A stretch of 6,137 bases of DNA, from assembly GCA_017414145.1 (NCBI GenBank), contig JAFPQL010000209.1, forward strand, positions 1 to 6,137, written 5' to 3'. The notes under the pieces are model-generated. The model was not told where the DNA came from. It saw only the letters and a list, made by a program, of their open reading frames with translations, and made no database searches. A program made the translations under genes and the position numbers. Shown one piece after another: positions 1 through 5,703 of this stretch (positions are counted from its first letter, which is position 1; each line of letters opens with the position of its first letter). This DNA comes from Oscillospiraceae bacterium (GTDB lineage: Bacteria; Bacillota_A; Clostridia; Oscillospirales; Ruminococcaceae).

Positions 1-1
1 G

Positions 2-595
2 CCGGCGGGTACGCTGAAATTCCCGTGCGGCTGGCTGTTCATCGGCGTGCTGTTCCTGCCGATGCTTCTCATGGGGCTGGTCATGCTGAAAAAAGCGCCC
101 GACCTGCTCCGGCGGCGTCTGGAAAGCAAAGAGAAGGAGCAGACGCAGAAGCTGGTCGTCGCGCTCTCCGCGCTGATGTTTCTGGCGGGATTTGTGCTGT
201 GCGGGCTGGACTTCCGGTTTGACTGGCTTCAGCTTCCGCGCTGGATTTCGTGGGCGGCTGCCGCAGTCTTTCTCATCGGCTACGCGATGTACGCCGAGGT
301 CATGCGCGAAAACAGCTATCTGTCCCGCACCGTCAAGGTCGAGGCGGAGCAGAAGGTCATCGACACCGGACTGTACGGCATCATCCGGCATCCGATGTAT
401 ACGGCGACCGTGCTGATGTTTGTGATGATTCCGCTGATGCTTGGCTCGCTCGCCGCGCTGCCGGTCTTTCTGGTCTATCCGGTGATTATCGTGCTGCGCA
501 TCCGCAATGAGGAACAGGTGCTCAGAGCAGAGCTGACCGGCTACACCGCGTACTGTACCCGCGTGAAGTACCGTCTGCTGCCTTATATTTGGTGA
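2..595 (+). CDS. Isoprenylcysteine carboxyl methyltransferase-family membrane protein (5' truncated by window edge)
   Basis: The frame is open to the left edge, so the true start lies outside the window; 197 residues and the TGA stop are visible. The protein is an integral membrane protein with hydrophobic segments near visible residues 11-28, 54-70, 81-98 and 135-160. The family signature is in the C-terminal half: GLYGIIRHPMYTATV, followed by RIRNEEQVL and the tail VKYRLLPYIW. This RHP...NEE arrangement is the S-adenosylmethionine-binding core of the ICMT/PEMT methyltransferase superfamily. In eukaryotes ICMT methylates prenylated C-terminal cysteines; bacterial members mostly have no known substrate, so only membrane methyltransferase activity is inferred. 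A GTG at 47 could start a shorter protein, but family-like sequence (PAGTLKFP) continues upstream of it, so I treat the gene as partial. It lies 12 nt before a small membrane protein gene and is probably co-transcribed with it. Confidence 0.88.
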   Translation, partial: PAGTLKFPCGWLFIGVLFLPMLLMGLVMLKKAPDLLRRRLESKEKEQTQKLVVALSALMFLAGFVLCGLDFRFDWLQLPRWISWAAAAVFLIGYAMYAEVMRENSYLSRTVKVEAEQKVIDTGLYGIIRHPMYTATVLMFVMIPLMLGSLAALPVFLVYPVIIVLRIRNEEQVLRAELTGYTAYCTRVKYRLLPYIW

Positions 596-607
596 GGAGG
601 AAATGCC

Positions 608-802
608 ATGCGTTCAAAATGGAACCTGATTGCCTCAGTCTGTCAGATTCTTGTCGGACTGGCCGCAATCGCTGCATTTATCGTGATTGCTGTGAACGGC
701 GAGCACATCGGAAAATGGATTGTGACGCTGATTCTCGCGGTCGGATATGTGGCCGTCGGGATTATGGGTCTGCTGGATTACCGTTCGCAGAAGAAAGAGT
801 GA
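608..802 (+). CDS. Small two-helix membrane protein, function unknown
   Basis: This is a 64-residue ORF starting at ATG 608, with a strong GAGGAGG Shine-Dalgarno site at 594-600 that overlaps the upstream stop codon, and ending in TGA. A short basic N-terminus (MRSKW) precedes a hydrophobic segment at about residues 7-29. A polar loop (NGEHIGK) follows, then a second hydrophobic segment at about 37-55 and a charged tail (DYRSQKKE). The topology is therefore likely a helical hairpin in the cytoplasmic membrane with both ends inside. I recognise no family and assign no function. The good ribosome binding site, the tight fit between the two neighbours (12 nt upstream, 10 nt downstream) and the clean membrane pattern argue that it is a real gene. 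Its pairing with the methyltransferase gene may mean a shared membrane role, but that is only inference. Confidence 0.75.
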   Translation: MRSKWNLIASVCQILVGLAAIAAFIVIAVNGEHIGKWIVTLILAVGYVAVGIMGLLDYRSQKKE

Positions 803-805
803 GGA
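801..805 (+). promoter_or_regulatory. Shine-Dalgarno site that sets the TTG start of fmt
   Basis: GAGGA lies 7 nt before TTG 813 and overlaps the stop codon (800-802) of the small membrane protein gene. It supports TTG as the fmt start, and the overlap suggests that translation of the two genes is coupled. Confidence 0.6.
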
Positions 806-812
806 AACTGCA

Positions 813-1748
813 TTGAATATCGTATTTATGGGTACACCGGAATTTTCCGTGCCGACACTGGAAATGCTGTCTGAGAGCGGGCATACGGTGCAGGCTGTGT
901 TCACGCAGCCGGATCGTCCGCGGGGGCGCGGCAAAAAGCTGCTGCCGACACCGGTCAAGGCCTGCGCGGAGTCCCGCGGGATTCCGGTATATCAGCCGCT
1001 TTCCCTGCGCCGCGGGGTGGATGCGGCAGAGGCGATGCAGGTGCTGCAGGGCCTGTCGCCTGACCTGATCGTCGTCATCGCGTACGGTCAGATTCTCCCG
1101 AAGGAGATTCTGGAGCTGCCGCGGTACGGCTGCATCAATCTGCACGCCTCGCTGCTGCCCAGATGGCGCGGCGCAGCACCGATTCAGCGTGCGATTCTGG
1201 CAGGAGATGCCGAATCCGGCGTGACGGCGATGCAGATGGCGGAGGGGCTGGACACCGGCGATATGCTGCACAGCGTCCGCATCCCGATTGCGAAGGACGA
1301 AACGGCGGATACGCTGCATGACCGGCTTTCGGTGTTGTCGGCGCAGGTGCTGCGCGAGACGCTCACGCAGCTCGAAGCGGGGACGCTTTGTGCCGTGCCG
1401 CAGGGCGAAGCCGATGTCTGCTATGCGGAGAAGATTACGAAGGACATGAGCCGGCTGGATTTTGCGAAGCCGGCGGCTGAAATCGACCGGATCATCCGCG
1501 GCGTGACGGGCTATGCCATGCTCGGCGGACGGCGCGTGAAACTCCGCGGCTCCGTGCTGACGGAACAGCACGCGGACGCAGAGCCCGGTACGGTGACTGA
1601 CAGCAGAACGCTCAGCTTTGTCTGCGGAGACGGCGGCGTCGTACAGCCGACGGTCATACAGGCAGAGGGCGCAAAGGCGATGCCGGCGGCAGATTTCCTG
1701 CGCGGCTTTGCCGTGACGGCGGGAATGCGGCTGACGGCCGCGGAGTAA
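813..1748 (+). CDS. fmt: Methionyl-tRNA formyltransferase
   Basis: Fmt transfers a formyl group from 10-formyltetrahydrofolate to methionyl-initiator tRNA in the cytoplasm, giving the fMet used to start translation. The protein has 311 residues, against 315 in E. coli. The N-terminal formyltransferase domain (about 1-190) has the opening NIVFMGTPEFSVP, the FTQPDRPRGRGKK segment at 30-42, and the folate/catalytic block CINLHASLLPRWRGAAPIQR at 107-126. The catalytic triad is N109, H111 and D147 (in EGLDTGD), equivalent to E. coli N106, H108 and D144. The C-terminal tRNA-binding domain (about 205-311) is present, but the usual NPWP-like motif near residues 231-234 appears to be missing. TTG 813 was chosen because it begins the conserved first strand and has GAGGA 7 nt upstream. 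ATG 747 would overlap the previous gene by 56 nt, and ATG 828 would cut the first strand. The gene def, its usual partner, is not in the window. Confidence 0.96.
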   Translation: MNIVFMGTPEFSVPTLEMLSESGHTVQAVFTQPDRPRGRGKKLLPTPVKACAESRGIPVYQPLSLRRGVDAAEAMQVLQGLSPDLIVVIAYGQILPKEILELPRYGCINLHASLLPRWRGAAPIQRAILAGDAESGVTAMQMAEGLDTGDMLHSVRIPIAKDETADTLHDRLSVLSAQVLRETLTQLEAGTLCAVPQGEADVCYAEKITKDMSRLDFAKPAAEIDRIIRGVTGYAMLGGRRVKLRGSVLTEQHADAEPGTVTDSRTLSFVCGDGGVVQPTVIQAEGAKAMPAADFLRGFAVTAGMRLTAAE

Positions 1749-1772
1749 TTCCCGCAGAAAGGAGCAACCATT

Positions 1773-2438
1773 ATGATGTACGGATTTTTGATTTTGTCCC
1801 TGCTGATTACGCTCGCGGCACAGCTCGGCGTGAAATCGGCGTTCAGAAAGTACAGTCAGGTGCAGAACATGACCGGTATGACCGGTGCGGAGGCCGCACG
1901 GCAGATGCTGCTGGACAACGGCATCACCGATGTGCAGATTGAGCCGGTCAAGGGCAGTCTGACTGACCACTACGACCCGACGGCGAATGTCATCCGGCTG
2001 TCGGAGGATGTCTACAACAAATCATCGGTCGCCGCAGTCGGCGTCGCCATGCACGAGGCGGGTCACGCGCTGCAGTACGCACAGGGCTACAAGCCGATTC
2101 TGCTGCGCAATATGATCGTCAAGACGACGAATGTTTCATCTTATCTTTCGTATTTCCTCGTGCTGCTGGGCGTGATTTTCTCCAGCTACAACCTGATTAC
2201 GGTCGGCATCTGGTTCTTCTGCGTCGTGATCGCGTTTCAGGTCATCACGCTGCCGGTGGAGTTCAACGCCAGCGGCAGAGCGCTCCGGACGCTGAGCGGC
2301 GGCGGATTCCTGTCTGCGGAGGAGCAGAAGGGCGTCCGCAAGGTGCTGACGGCTGCTGCGATGACCTATGTCGCGGCGGTGGCGGTTTCCGTGCTGAACC
2401 TGCTGCGCCTGCTTGCAATCCGCGGCCGCCGCAGATGA
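1773..2438 (+). CDS. Membrane zinc metallopeptidase, YugP family
   Basis: This 221-residue membrane protein matches the YugP-type zinc metallopeptidase family (Pfam Zn_peptidase_2), whose members are about 225 residues long. An N-terminal hydrophobic helix (about 3-20) is followed by a soluble part. The zinc-binding HEAGH motif is at residues 94-98: H94 and H98 are the expected zinc ligands and E95 the catalytic base. Two membrane helices follow at about 122-138 and 142-160. After them comes the family-specific LPVEFNASGRAL block (160-171), where E163 is a likely third ligand. A last helix spans about 192-214. The start ATG 1773 has AAAGGAG 8 nt upstream; the adjacent second ATG would give almost the same protein. 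Substrates are not established for this family. Its place between fmt and rsmB recurs in Clostridia, but the link to translation is unexplained. Its stop overlaps the rsmB start. Confidence 0.93.
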   Translation: MMYGFLILSLLITLAAQLGVKSAFRKYSQVQNMTGMTGAEAARQMLLDNGITDVQIEPVKGSLTDHYDPTANVIRLSEDVYNKSSVAAVGVAMHEAGHALQYAQGYKPILLRNMIVKTTNVSSYLSYFLVLLGVIFSSYNLITVGIWFFCVVIAFQVITLPVEFNASGRALRTLSGGGFLSAEEQKGVRKVLTAAAMTYVAAVAVSVLNLLRLLAIRGRRR

Positions 2439-3775
2439 TGAACGGTCTGCTGCCGCGCCTTGTCTGTGTGCAGACGCTGATCCGTACGGTCAGACAGGGC
2501 AGCTACGGGAATCTGGCGCTGAGCGCCGCCGTGAAGCAGCTCGGCGATCCCCGCGATCAGCGGCTCTGCCATGCGCTCTTTATGGGAACGCTGGAGCGGC
2601 TTGTGACGCTGGACGCCTGTATCGCGGCGCATTCCGGCAGACCGCCCGAAAAGCTCGATACAGAGGTGCTCTGCGTGCTGCGCTGCGGCATCTGTGAGCT
2701 GCTGACGATGCACACGCCGGAATCGGCCGCGGTCAATCTCTGGACGGAGTCGGTGAAGAACCTGCGGAAAACGAGTGCCGCGGGCATGGTCAATGCCGTG
2801 CTGCGGAGCTTTCTGCGCGGCGGCAAAGAAATTCCGCTGCCGGAGGATCCGCTGCTTGCGATGTCCGTGCAGTATTCCGTTCCGCTCCCGCTCGTGCAGC
2901 GGCTGACGGATGATCTGGGTGCGGAAGCGGCTGCTGCCTTTCTGGCGGACAGCCTCGGCGAACCGCCGCTGTACTTCCGGCAAAATCCGCTGCGCTGCGA
3001 TGCCGCGGAATTGGAAGCGCAGACCGGCCTGAGACCGGTTCCGGAGATCCCGTATGCCTTTCAGGGTGACCGCAGCGTCAGAGAGACGACCGGCGCGGCG
3101 CTTTCGGAGGCGTCCGTCTTTGCGGACGGCTGGGTTCATGTGCAGGATCTGGCGTCACAGCTCTGCTGTCTGGCGCTGGACGCGCAGCCGGGCGATACCG
3201 TGCTGGATGTCTGTGCGGCGCCGGGCGGCAAGACCTTTGCCGTCGCGGAGATGATGCAGAACCGCGGGCGCCTGCTGGCATATGATCTGCACCCGCAGCG
3301 CGTGCGGCTGATTGAAACCGGCGCGAAGCGTCTGGGACTGACGCTGATTTCCGCGCAGACCGGTGATGCGCGGCATCCGGCGGCGGACCGTCCCGCAGCG
3401 GACCGCGTGCTGTGCGATGTGCCATGCTCCGGCTTCGGCGTCATGCGCAGAAAACCGGAGGTGCGCTATAAATCGCTTCAGGAGGTCGCCGGACTGCCGG
3501 CGCTTCAGTCGGAAATACTGGAGGCGTCTGCAAAGTCCGTCCGGGAAGGCGGCGTGCTCGTGTACTCCACCTGTACGGTGCTGAAGGCCGAGAATGAAGC
3601 GGTTGTCAGCCGGTTTCTGGCGGCGCATCCGGAGTTTTCCGCGGAACCGCCCTTTGCGGCATATCCGGCGATAGCCGAAAAAACCGGCGGTCAGACGCTG
3701 ACGACGCTGCTGCCGCAGATGCTCGGCACAGACGGGTTCTTCATTGCGAAGCTGCGGCGGAATCCGGCGAAATAA
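2435..3775 (+). CDS. rsmB: 16S rRNA (cytosine-967-C5)-methyltransferase RsmB
   Basis: RsmB (Sun/Fmu) uses S-adenosylmethionine to methylate C967 (E. coli numbering) of 16S rRNA. The protein has 446 residues, a normal length. A NusB-like RNA-binding domain occupies about residues 5-130. The Rossmann-fold methyltransferase domain follows from about 145, with the SAM-binding motif DVCAAPGGKT at 258-267, the acidic residue of YDLHPQRV at 283-290, and CDVPCSGFGVMRRKPEVRYK at 327-346. The two RNA m5C-methyltransferase cysteines are both present: C331 in PCSG and C380 in YSTCTV. C380 matches the nucleophile of E. coli RsmB (C389). The start ATG 2435 overlaps the stop of the previous gene by 4 nt. 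There is no purine-rich Shine-Dalgarno site in the preceding 25 nt, so initiation probably depends on ribosomes terminating at the metallopeptidase gene. ATG 2438 is an equally plausible start that removes one residue. Confidence 0.96.
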   Translation: MMNGLLPRLVCVQTLIRTVRQGSYGNLALSAAVKQLGDPRDQRLCHALFMGTLERLVTLDACIAAHSGRPPEKLDTEVLCVLRCGICELLTMHTPESAAVNLWTESVKNLRKTSAAGMVNAVLRSFLRGGKEIPLPEDPLLAMSVQYSVPLPLVQRLTDDLGAEAAAAFLADSLGEPPLYFRQNPLRCDAAELEAQTGLRPVPEIPYAFQGDRSVRETTGAALSEASVFADGWVHVQDLASQLCCLALDAQPGDTVLDVCAAPGGKTFAVAEMMQNRGRLLAYDLHPQRVRLIETGAKRLGLTLISAQTGDARHPAADRPAADRVLCDVPCSGFGVMRRKPEVRYKSLQEVAGLPALQSEILEASAKSVREGGVLVYSTCTVLKAENEAVVSRFLAAHPEFSAEPPFAAYPAIAEKTGGQTLTTLLPQMLGTDGFFIAKLRRNPAK

Positions 3776-3795
3776 TCAGAGGGGGGAGACACTGC

Positions 3796-4869
3796 ATGGA
3801 GCAGGAAAAAATCGAGATTCTAAGCCTGCTTCCGGAGCAGCTCGCCTCAGAAATCCGGGCGATGGGAGAGCCGGCGTTCCGGGCAAAGCAGATTTTCCGC
3901 TGGCTGCACATCCGGCGGGTCTTTGACTTCGCAGAAATGACCGATATATCTAAACAATTTCAGTCAAGACTCAATGAGCGATTTTATATAAACCCGCCAA
4001 AAATTACGCAAAAGCTTGCATCTTCCCTAGATGATACTGTAAAATACTTATGTACGCTCCGTGACGGGAACTGCGTGGAAACCGTGCGGATGGTCTATCA
4101 TCACGGCGTGACGGCCTGTATTTCGACACAGGTCGGCTGCAAGATGGGCTGCAGGTTCTGTGCGTCCGCGCCGCTGGGGTTCATCCGCAATCTGACGCCC
4201 GCAGAAATGCTCGGTCAGATCTATGCGGCGGACGCCGGCTATCCGGAGGAGGAGCGCATCTCCGGCGTGGTGCTGATGGGCATCGGCGAACCGCTGGACA
4301 ACTATGAAAATGTGATACAGTTTCTGCGGCTGCTTTCGTGCAGCGAGGGCAGAAATCTGAGTCTTCGTCATGTGGCGCTCTCGACCTGCGGCGTCGTACC
4401 GCAGATTCTCCGGCTGAGCCGGGAGGCGCTGCCGCTGACGCTTTCGGTTTCACTGCACGCATCGGATGATGAGACACGCTCCTCGCTGATGCCGGTGAAC
4501 CGCAGATATCCGATCAGCGAGCTGCTGGACGCCTGTTCGCAGTACTTTGCGAAAACAGGCAGGCGCGTGACCTTTGAGTACGCGGTGATCGCCGGCAGGA
4601 ACGATTCCGATTCGGCAGCTGCCGCGCTGGGCAGGCTGCTGCGTCCGGTCTTTTCCGGACAGCGCCCCCATGTCAACCTGATTCCGGTGAATCCGGTCGC
4701 GGACACCGGCTTTTCGGCTGGCAGTGCGGTGCAGTTTCAGAAAAAATTAGAACGGCAGGGCATCAACGCCACAGTCCGGCGGACGCTCGGCGCGGATATC
4801 GCGGCGGCGTGCGGTCAGCTGCGGCGCAATCAGATGCAGCGTCCGGCAGAGGGAGGTGAGCAGCATTGA
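3796..4869 (+). CDS. rlmN: Dual-specificity 23S rRNA A2503/tRNA A37 C2-methyltransferase RlmN
   Basis: RlmN is a radical SAM enzyme that makes 2-methyladenosine at 23S rRNA A2503 and, in characterised members, at tRNA A37. The protein has 357 residues. The N-terminal accessory domain covers about residues 1-90. The radical SAM core then carries the 4Fe-4S motif CKMGCRFC with C115, C119 and C122. The methyl-carrying and resolving cysteines of the ping-pong mechanism are C339 in IAAACGQL and C108 in TACISTQVGC, equivalent to E. coli C355 and C118. MGIGEPLDNYENV (161-173) is the GEP SAM-binding segment, and STCGVVP and SVSLHAS are also conserved. The start ATG 3796 has a purine-rich AGAGGGGGGAG site about 8 nt upstream. 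All catalytic residues are intact. The stretch coding for residues 50-86 is unusually AT-rich (separate entry). The 3' end overlaps the phosphatase start by 4 nt and contains that gene's ribosome binding site. Confidence 0.96.
   Translation: MEQEKIEILSLLPEQLASEIRAMGEPAFRAKQIFRWLHIRRVFDFAEMTDISKQFQSRLNERFYINPPKITQKLASSLDDTVKYLCTLRDGNCVETVRMVYHHGVTACISTQVGCKMGCRFCASAPLGFIRNLTPAEMLGQIYAADAGYPEEERISGVVLMGIGEPLDNYENVIQFLRLLSCSEGRNLSLRHVALSTCGVVPQILRLSREALPLTLSVSLHASDDETRSSLMPVNRRYPISELLDACSQYFAKTGRRVTFEYAVIAGRNDSDSAAAALGRLLRPVFSGQRPHVNLIPVNPVADTGFSAGSAVQFQKKLERQGINATVRRTLGADIAAACGQLRRNQMQRPAEGGEQH
3943..4050 (+). other. Low-GC, atypical-codon patch inside rlmN
   Basis: Bases 3951-4050 contain 33 G or C in 100, while bases 3841-3900 are about 63% GC. 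Codon use shifts at the same place. The patch uses ATA, TCT, CTA, TTA, AAA, CAA and ACT, while the flanks use mostly CTG, GCG, CCG and CGC/CGG. The reading frame is kept, and the encoded residues (about 50-86) still look like a normal clostridial RlmN N-terminal domain, for example RFYINPPKI and DDTVKYL. I interpret it as a short recombination tract from a low-GC relative, or as a region selected for slow translation or weak RNA structure. The sequence alone cannot decide between these. Confidence 0.7.
4852..4859 (+). promoter_or_regulatory. Strong Shine-Dalgarno site for the TTG start of the phosphatase gene
   Basis: GGAGGTGA, a near-perfect match to the 16S rRNA 3' end complement, lies within the last codons of rlmN and 6 nt before TTG 4866. 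It fixes the phosphatase start even though the start codon is TTG and overlaps the rlmN stop. A strong site combined with a weak start codon suggests tuned or coupled translation. Confidence 0.7.
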
Positions 4870-5594
4870 GAGCATTTTCCGGCTGCGATATCGGCAGAAT
4901 CCGGAGCGAAAATCAGGATTCTGTGATGACAGAGGATTTTTCAGACGGCGTGCTGGCAATCGTCTGTGACGGCATGGGCGGAATGCAGAACGGCAGTGCT
5001 GCGAGCCAGATTGCCATTGCTGCCGCTGCCGAGAAATTCCGGCAGGATTACAGCCCGGAGATGGACAGTGAGGCCGTCTGTGAGCTGCTGCGCGCCGCGG
5101 CGGCGCACGCGAATCAGAAGGTCTACCGCGCATCGGTTCACGGTGCGGTGCCGAGCCGCATGGGGACGACGCTCGTCGCGGCCTATGCGAGAGCGCAGGA
5201 GGCGTTTCTGGTCAATGTCGGCGACTCCCGTGCCTATCTGATTACGGACGCGGGCAGCGCCCGCCAGCTGACGACAGATCATACGGTCGTGCAGCTGCTG
5301 TATGAACAGGGCGCGATTACAGCGGACGAGCGTGCCACCCACGCCAGACGCAATGAGCTGATGCGTGCGATCGGCGTCTCCACCCGCGTGCTTGCCGATA
5401 CACAGTCTCTGCCGCTGAAGGAGCAGGACCGGCTGGTGCTCTGCTCGGACGGCTGCTACGGCATGATTTCCGATGACCGCCTGGCGGAGCTTGCGCGGGA
5501 AACGGCACCGGAGGATTTTCCGGCACGCGTCATCGCGGAGGCAAACGAAAACGGCGGCAAGGACAATATTTCCGTCGTGCTCCTCGTCAAATAA
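4866..5594 (+). CDS. prpC: PP2C-type Ser/Thr protein phosphatase (PrpC/Stp)
   Basis: This cytoplasmic metal-dependent phosphatase removes phosphate from Ser/Thr residues, including those of the kinase usually encoded next to it. The protein is a single PPM/PP2C domain of 242 residues with no membrane segment, close to the usual 240-250. The motifs appear in order: SENQDS (14-19), VCDGMGGM with metal ligand D35 and G36 (33-40), MGTTL (99-103), VNVGDSRAYL with D120 (117-125), TTDHTVV (136-142), RRNELMRAIG (161-170), LCSDGCYGM with metal ligand D195 (192-200), and GGKDNISVV with metal ligand D233 (230-238). All catalytic metal ligands are intact. Translation starts at TTG 4866, which overlaps the rlmN stop and follows GGAGGTGA by 6 nt. 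The reading frame begins directly at the first conserved strand (FSGCDIGRIR), so no longer start is needed. The symbol stp is used for the same gene in some species. Confidence 0.95.
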   Translation: MRAFSGCDIGRIRSENQDSVMTEDFSDGVLAIVCDGMGGMQNGSAASQIAIAAAAEKFRQDYSPEMDSEAVCELLRAAAAHANQKVYRASVHGAVPSRMGTTLVAAYARAQEAFLVNVGDSRAYLITDAGSARQLTTDHTVVQLLYEQGAITADERATHARRNELMRAIGVSTRVLADTQSLPLKEQDRLVLCSDGCYGMISDDRLAELARETAPEDFPARVIAEANENGGKDNISVVLLVK

Positions 5595-5630
5595 GGAAAA
5601 CCGGCGCTGTGTTCGGCAGTGCCTCAATAT

Positions 5631-5680
5631 AGAACTGTGCGCTGCGGGCGTACAGTATCATGATATCGCCGGAGAACTGT
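5631..5680 (+). repeat. Direct repeat AGAACTGT, two copies 42 nt apart
   Basis: The identical octamer AGAACTGT occurs at 5631-5638 and 5673-5680, both in the gap upstream of the kinase gene. Each copy contains ACTGT, which is complementary to ACAGT at 5652-5656 lying between them. An 8-bp match in about 100 bp can occur by chance, so its meaning is uncertain. Confidence 0.35.
5634..5656 (+). other. RNA hairpin, 9-bp stem with 5-nt loop
   Basis: ACTGTGCGC pairs with GCGTACAGT (nine pairs, one of them G-U) around the loop TGCGG. The stem stops cleanly at A5633/A5657. No T tract follows, so an intrinsic terminator is unlikely. The right arm (ACAGT, 5652-5656) could instead pair with the second ACTGT at 5676-5680, so two mutually exclusive structures are possible. 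Confidence 0.5.
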
Positions 5681-5703
5681 TCTGACCGGCTCGGAGGTTC
5701 GAG

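Larger units (their letters stand above)
5595..5703 (+). promoter_or_regulatory. 109-nt structured gap between the phosphatase and kinase genes
   Basis: This is the only sizeable non-coding gap in the window. It contains inverted segments CCGGCG (5601-5606) and CGCCGG (5667-5672), which could close a larger stem around a 9-bp hairpin (5634-5656). It also has the direct repeat AGAACTGT (5631-5638 and 5673-5680) and the 10-bp palindrome TATCATGATA (5656-5665). A GGAGG Shine-Dalgarno site at 5693-5697 stands 6 nt before the kinase ATG. No run of T follows any stem, so it is not a classical terminator, and no convincing promoter hexamers are seen. It may adjust kinase expression relative to the phosphatase, but that is inference. 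Confidence 0.4.

Noticed and set aside
747..812. An upstream ATG that would extend fmt by 22 codons into the small membrane protein gene.
   Set aside because: The added residues do not resemble Fmt, and TTG 813 fits both the conserved N-terminus and the GAGGA site.
762..1970. A 402-codon open frame on the minus strand opposite fmt and the start of the metallopeptidase gene.
   Set aside because: It mirrors high-GC coding sequence on the + strand, crosses a gene boundary, shows no recognisable domain and is rich in Arg, His and Gln, as expected of antisense shadows.
2366..3139. A 257-codon minus-strand open frame opposite rsmB.
   Set aside because: It is an antisense shadow of a well-supported gene, with low-complexity Arg-rich content and no domain.
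4016..4045. Promoter-like TTGCAT and TAAAAT separated by 18 nt inside the AT-rich rlmN patch.
   Set aside because: The -35 match is only 3 of 6, it lies in conserved coding sequence, and AT-rich DNA gives such matches by chance.
5605..5633. TATAGA at 5628-5633 as a -10 box for a kinase promoter.
   Set aside because: There is no acceptable -35 hexamer at a suitable distance, so the support is too weak to annotate.
5634..5656. The hairpin as a rho-independent terminator after the phosphatase gene.
   Set aside because: No run of T follows the stem; the next bases are ATCATGATATCG.
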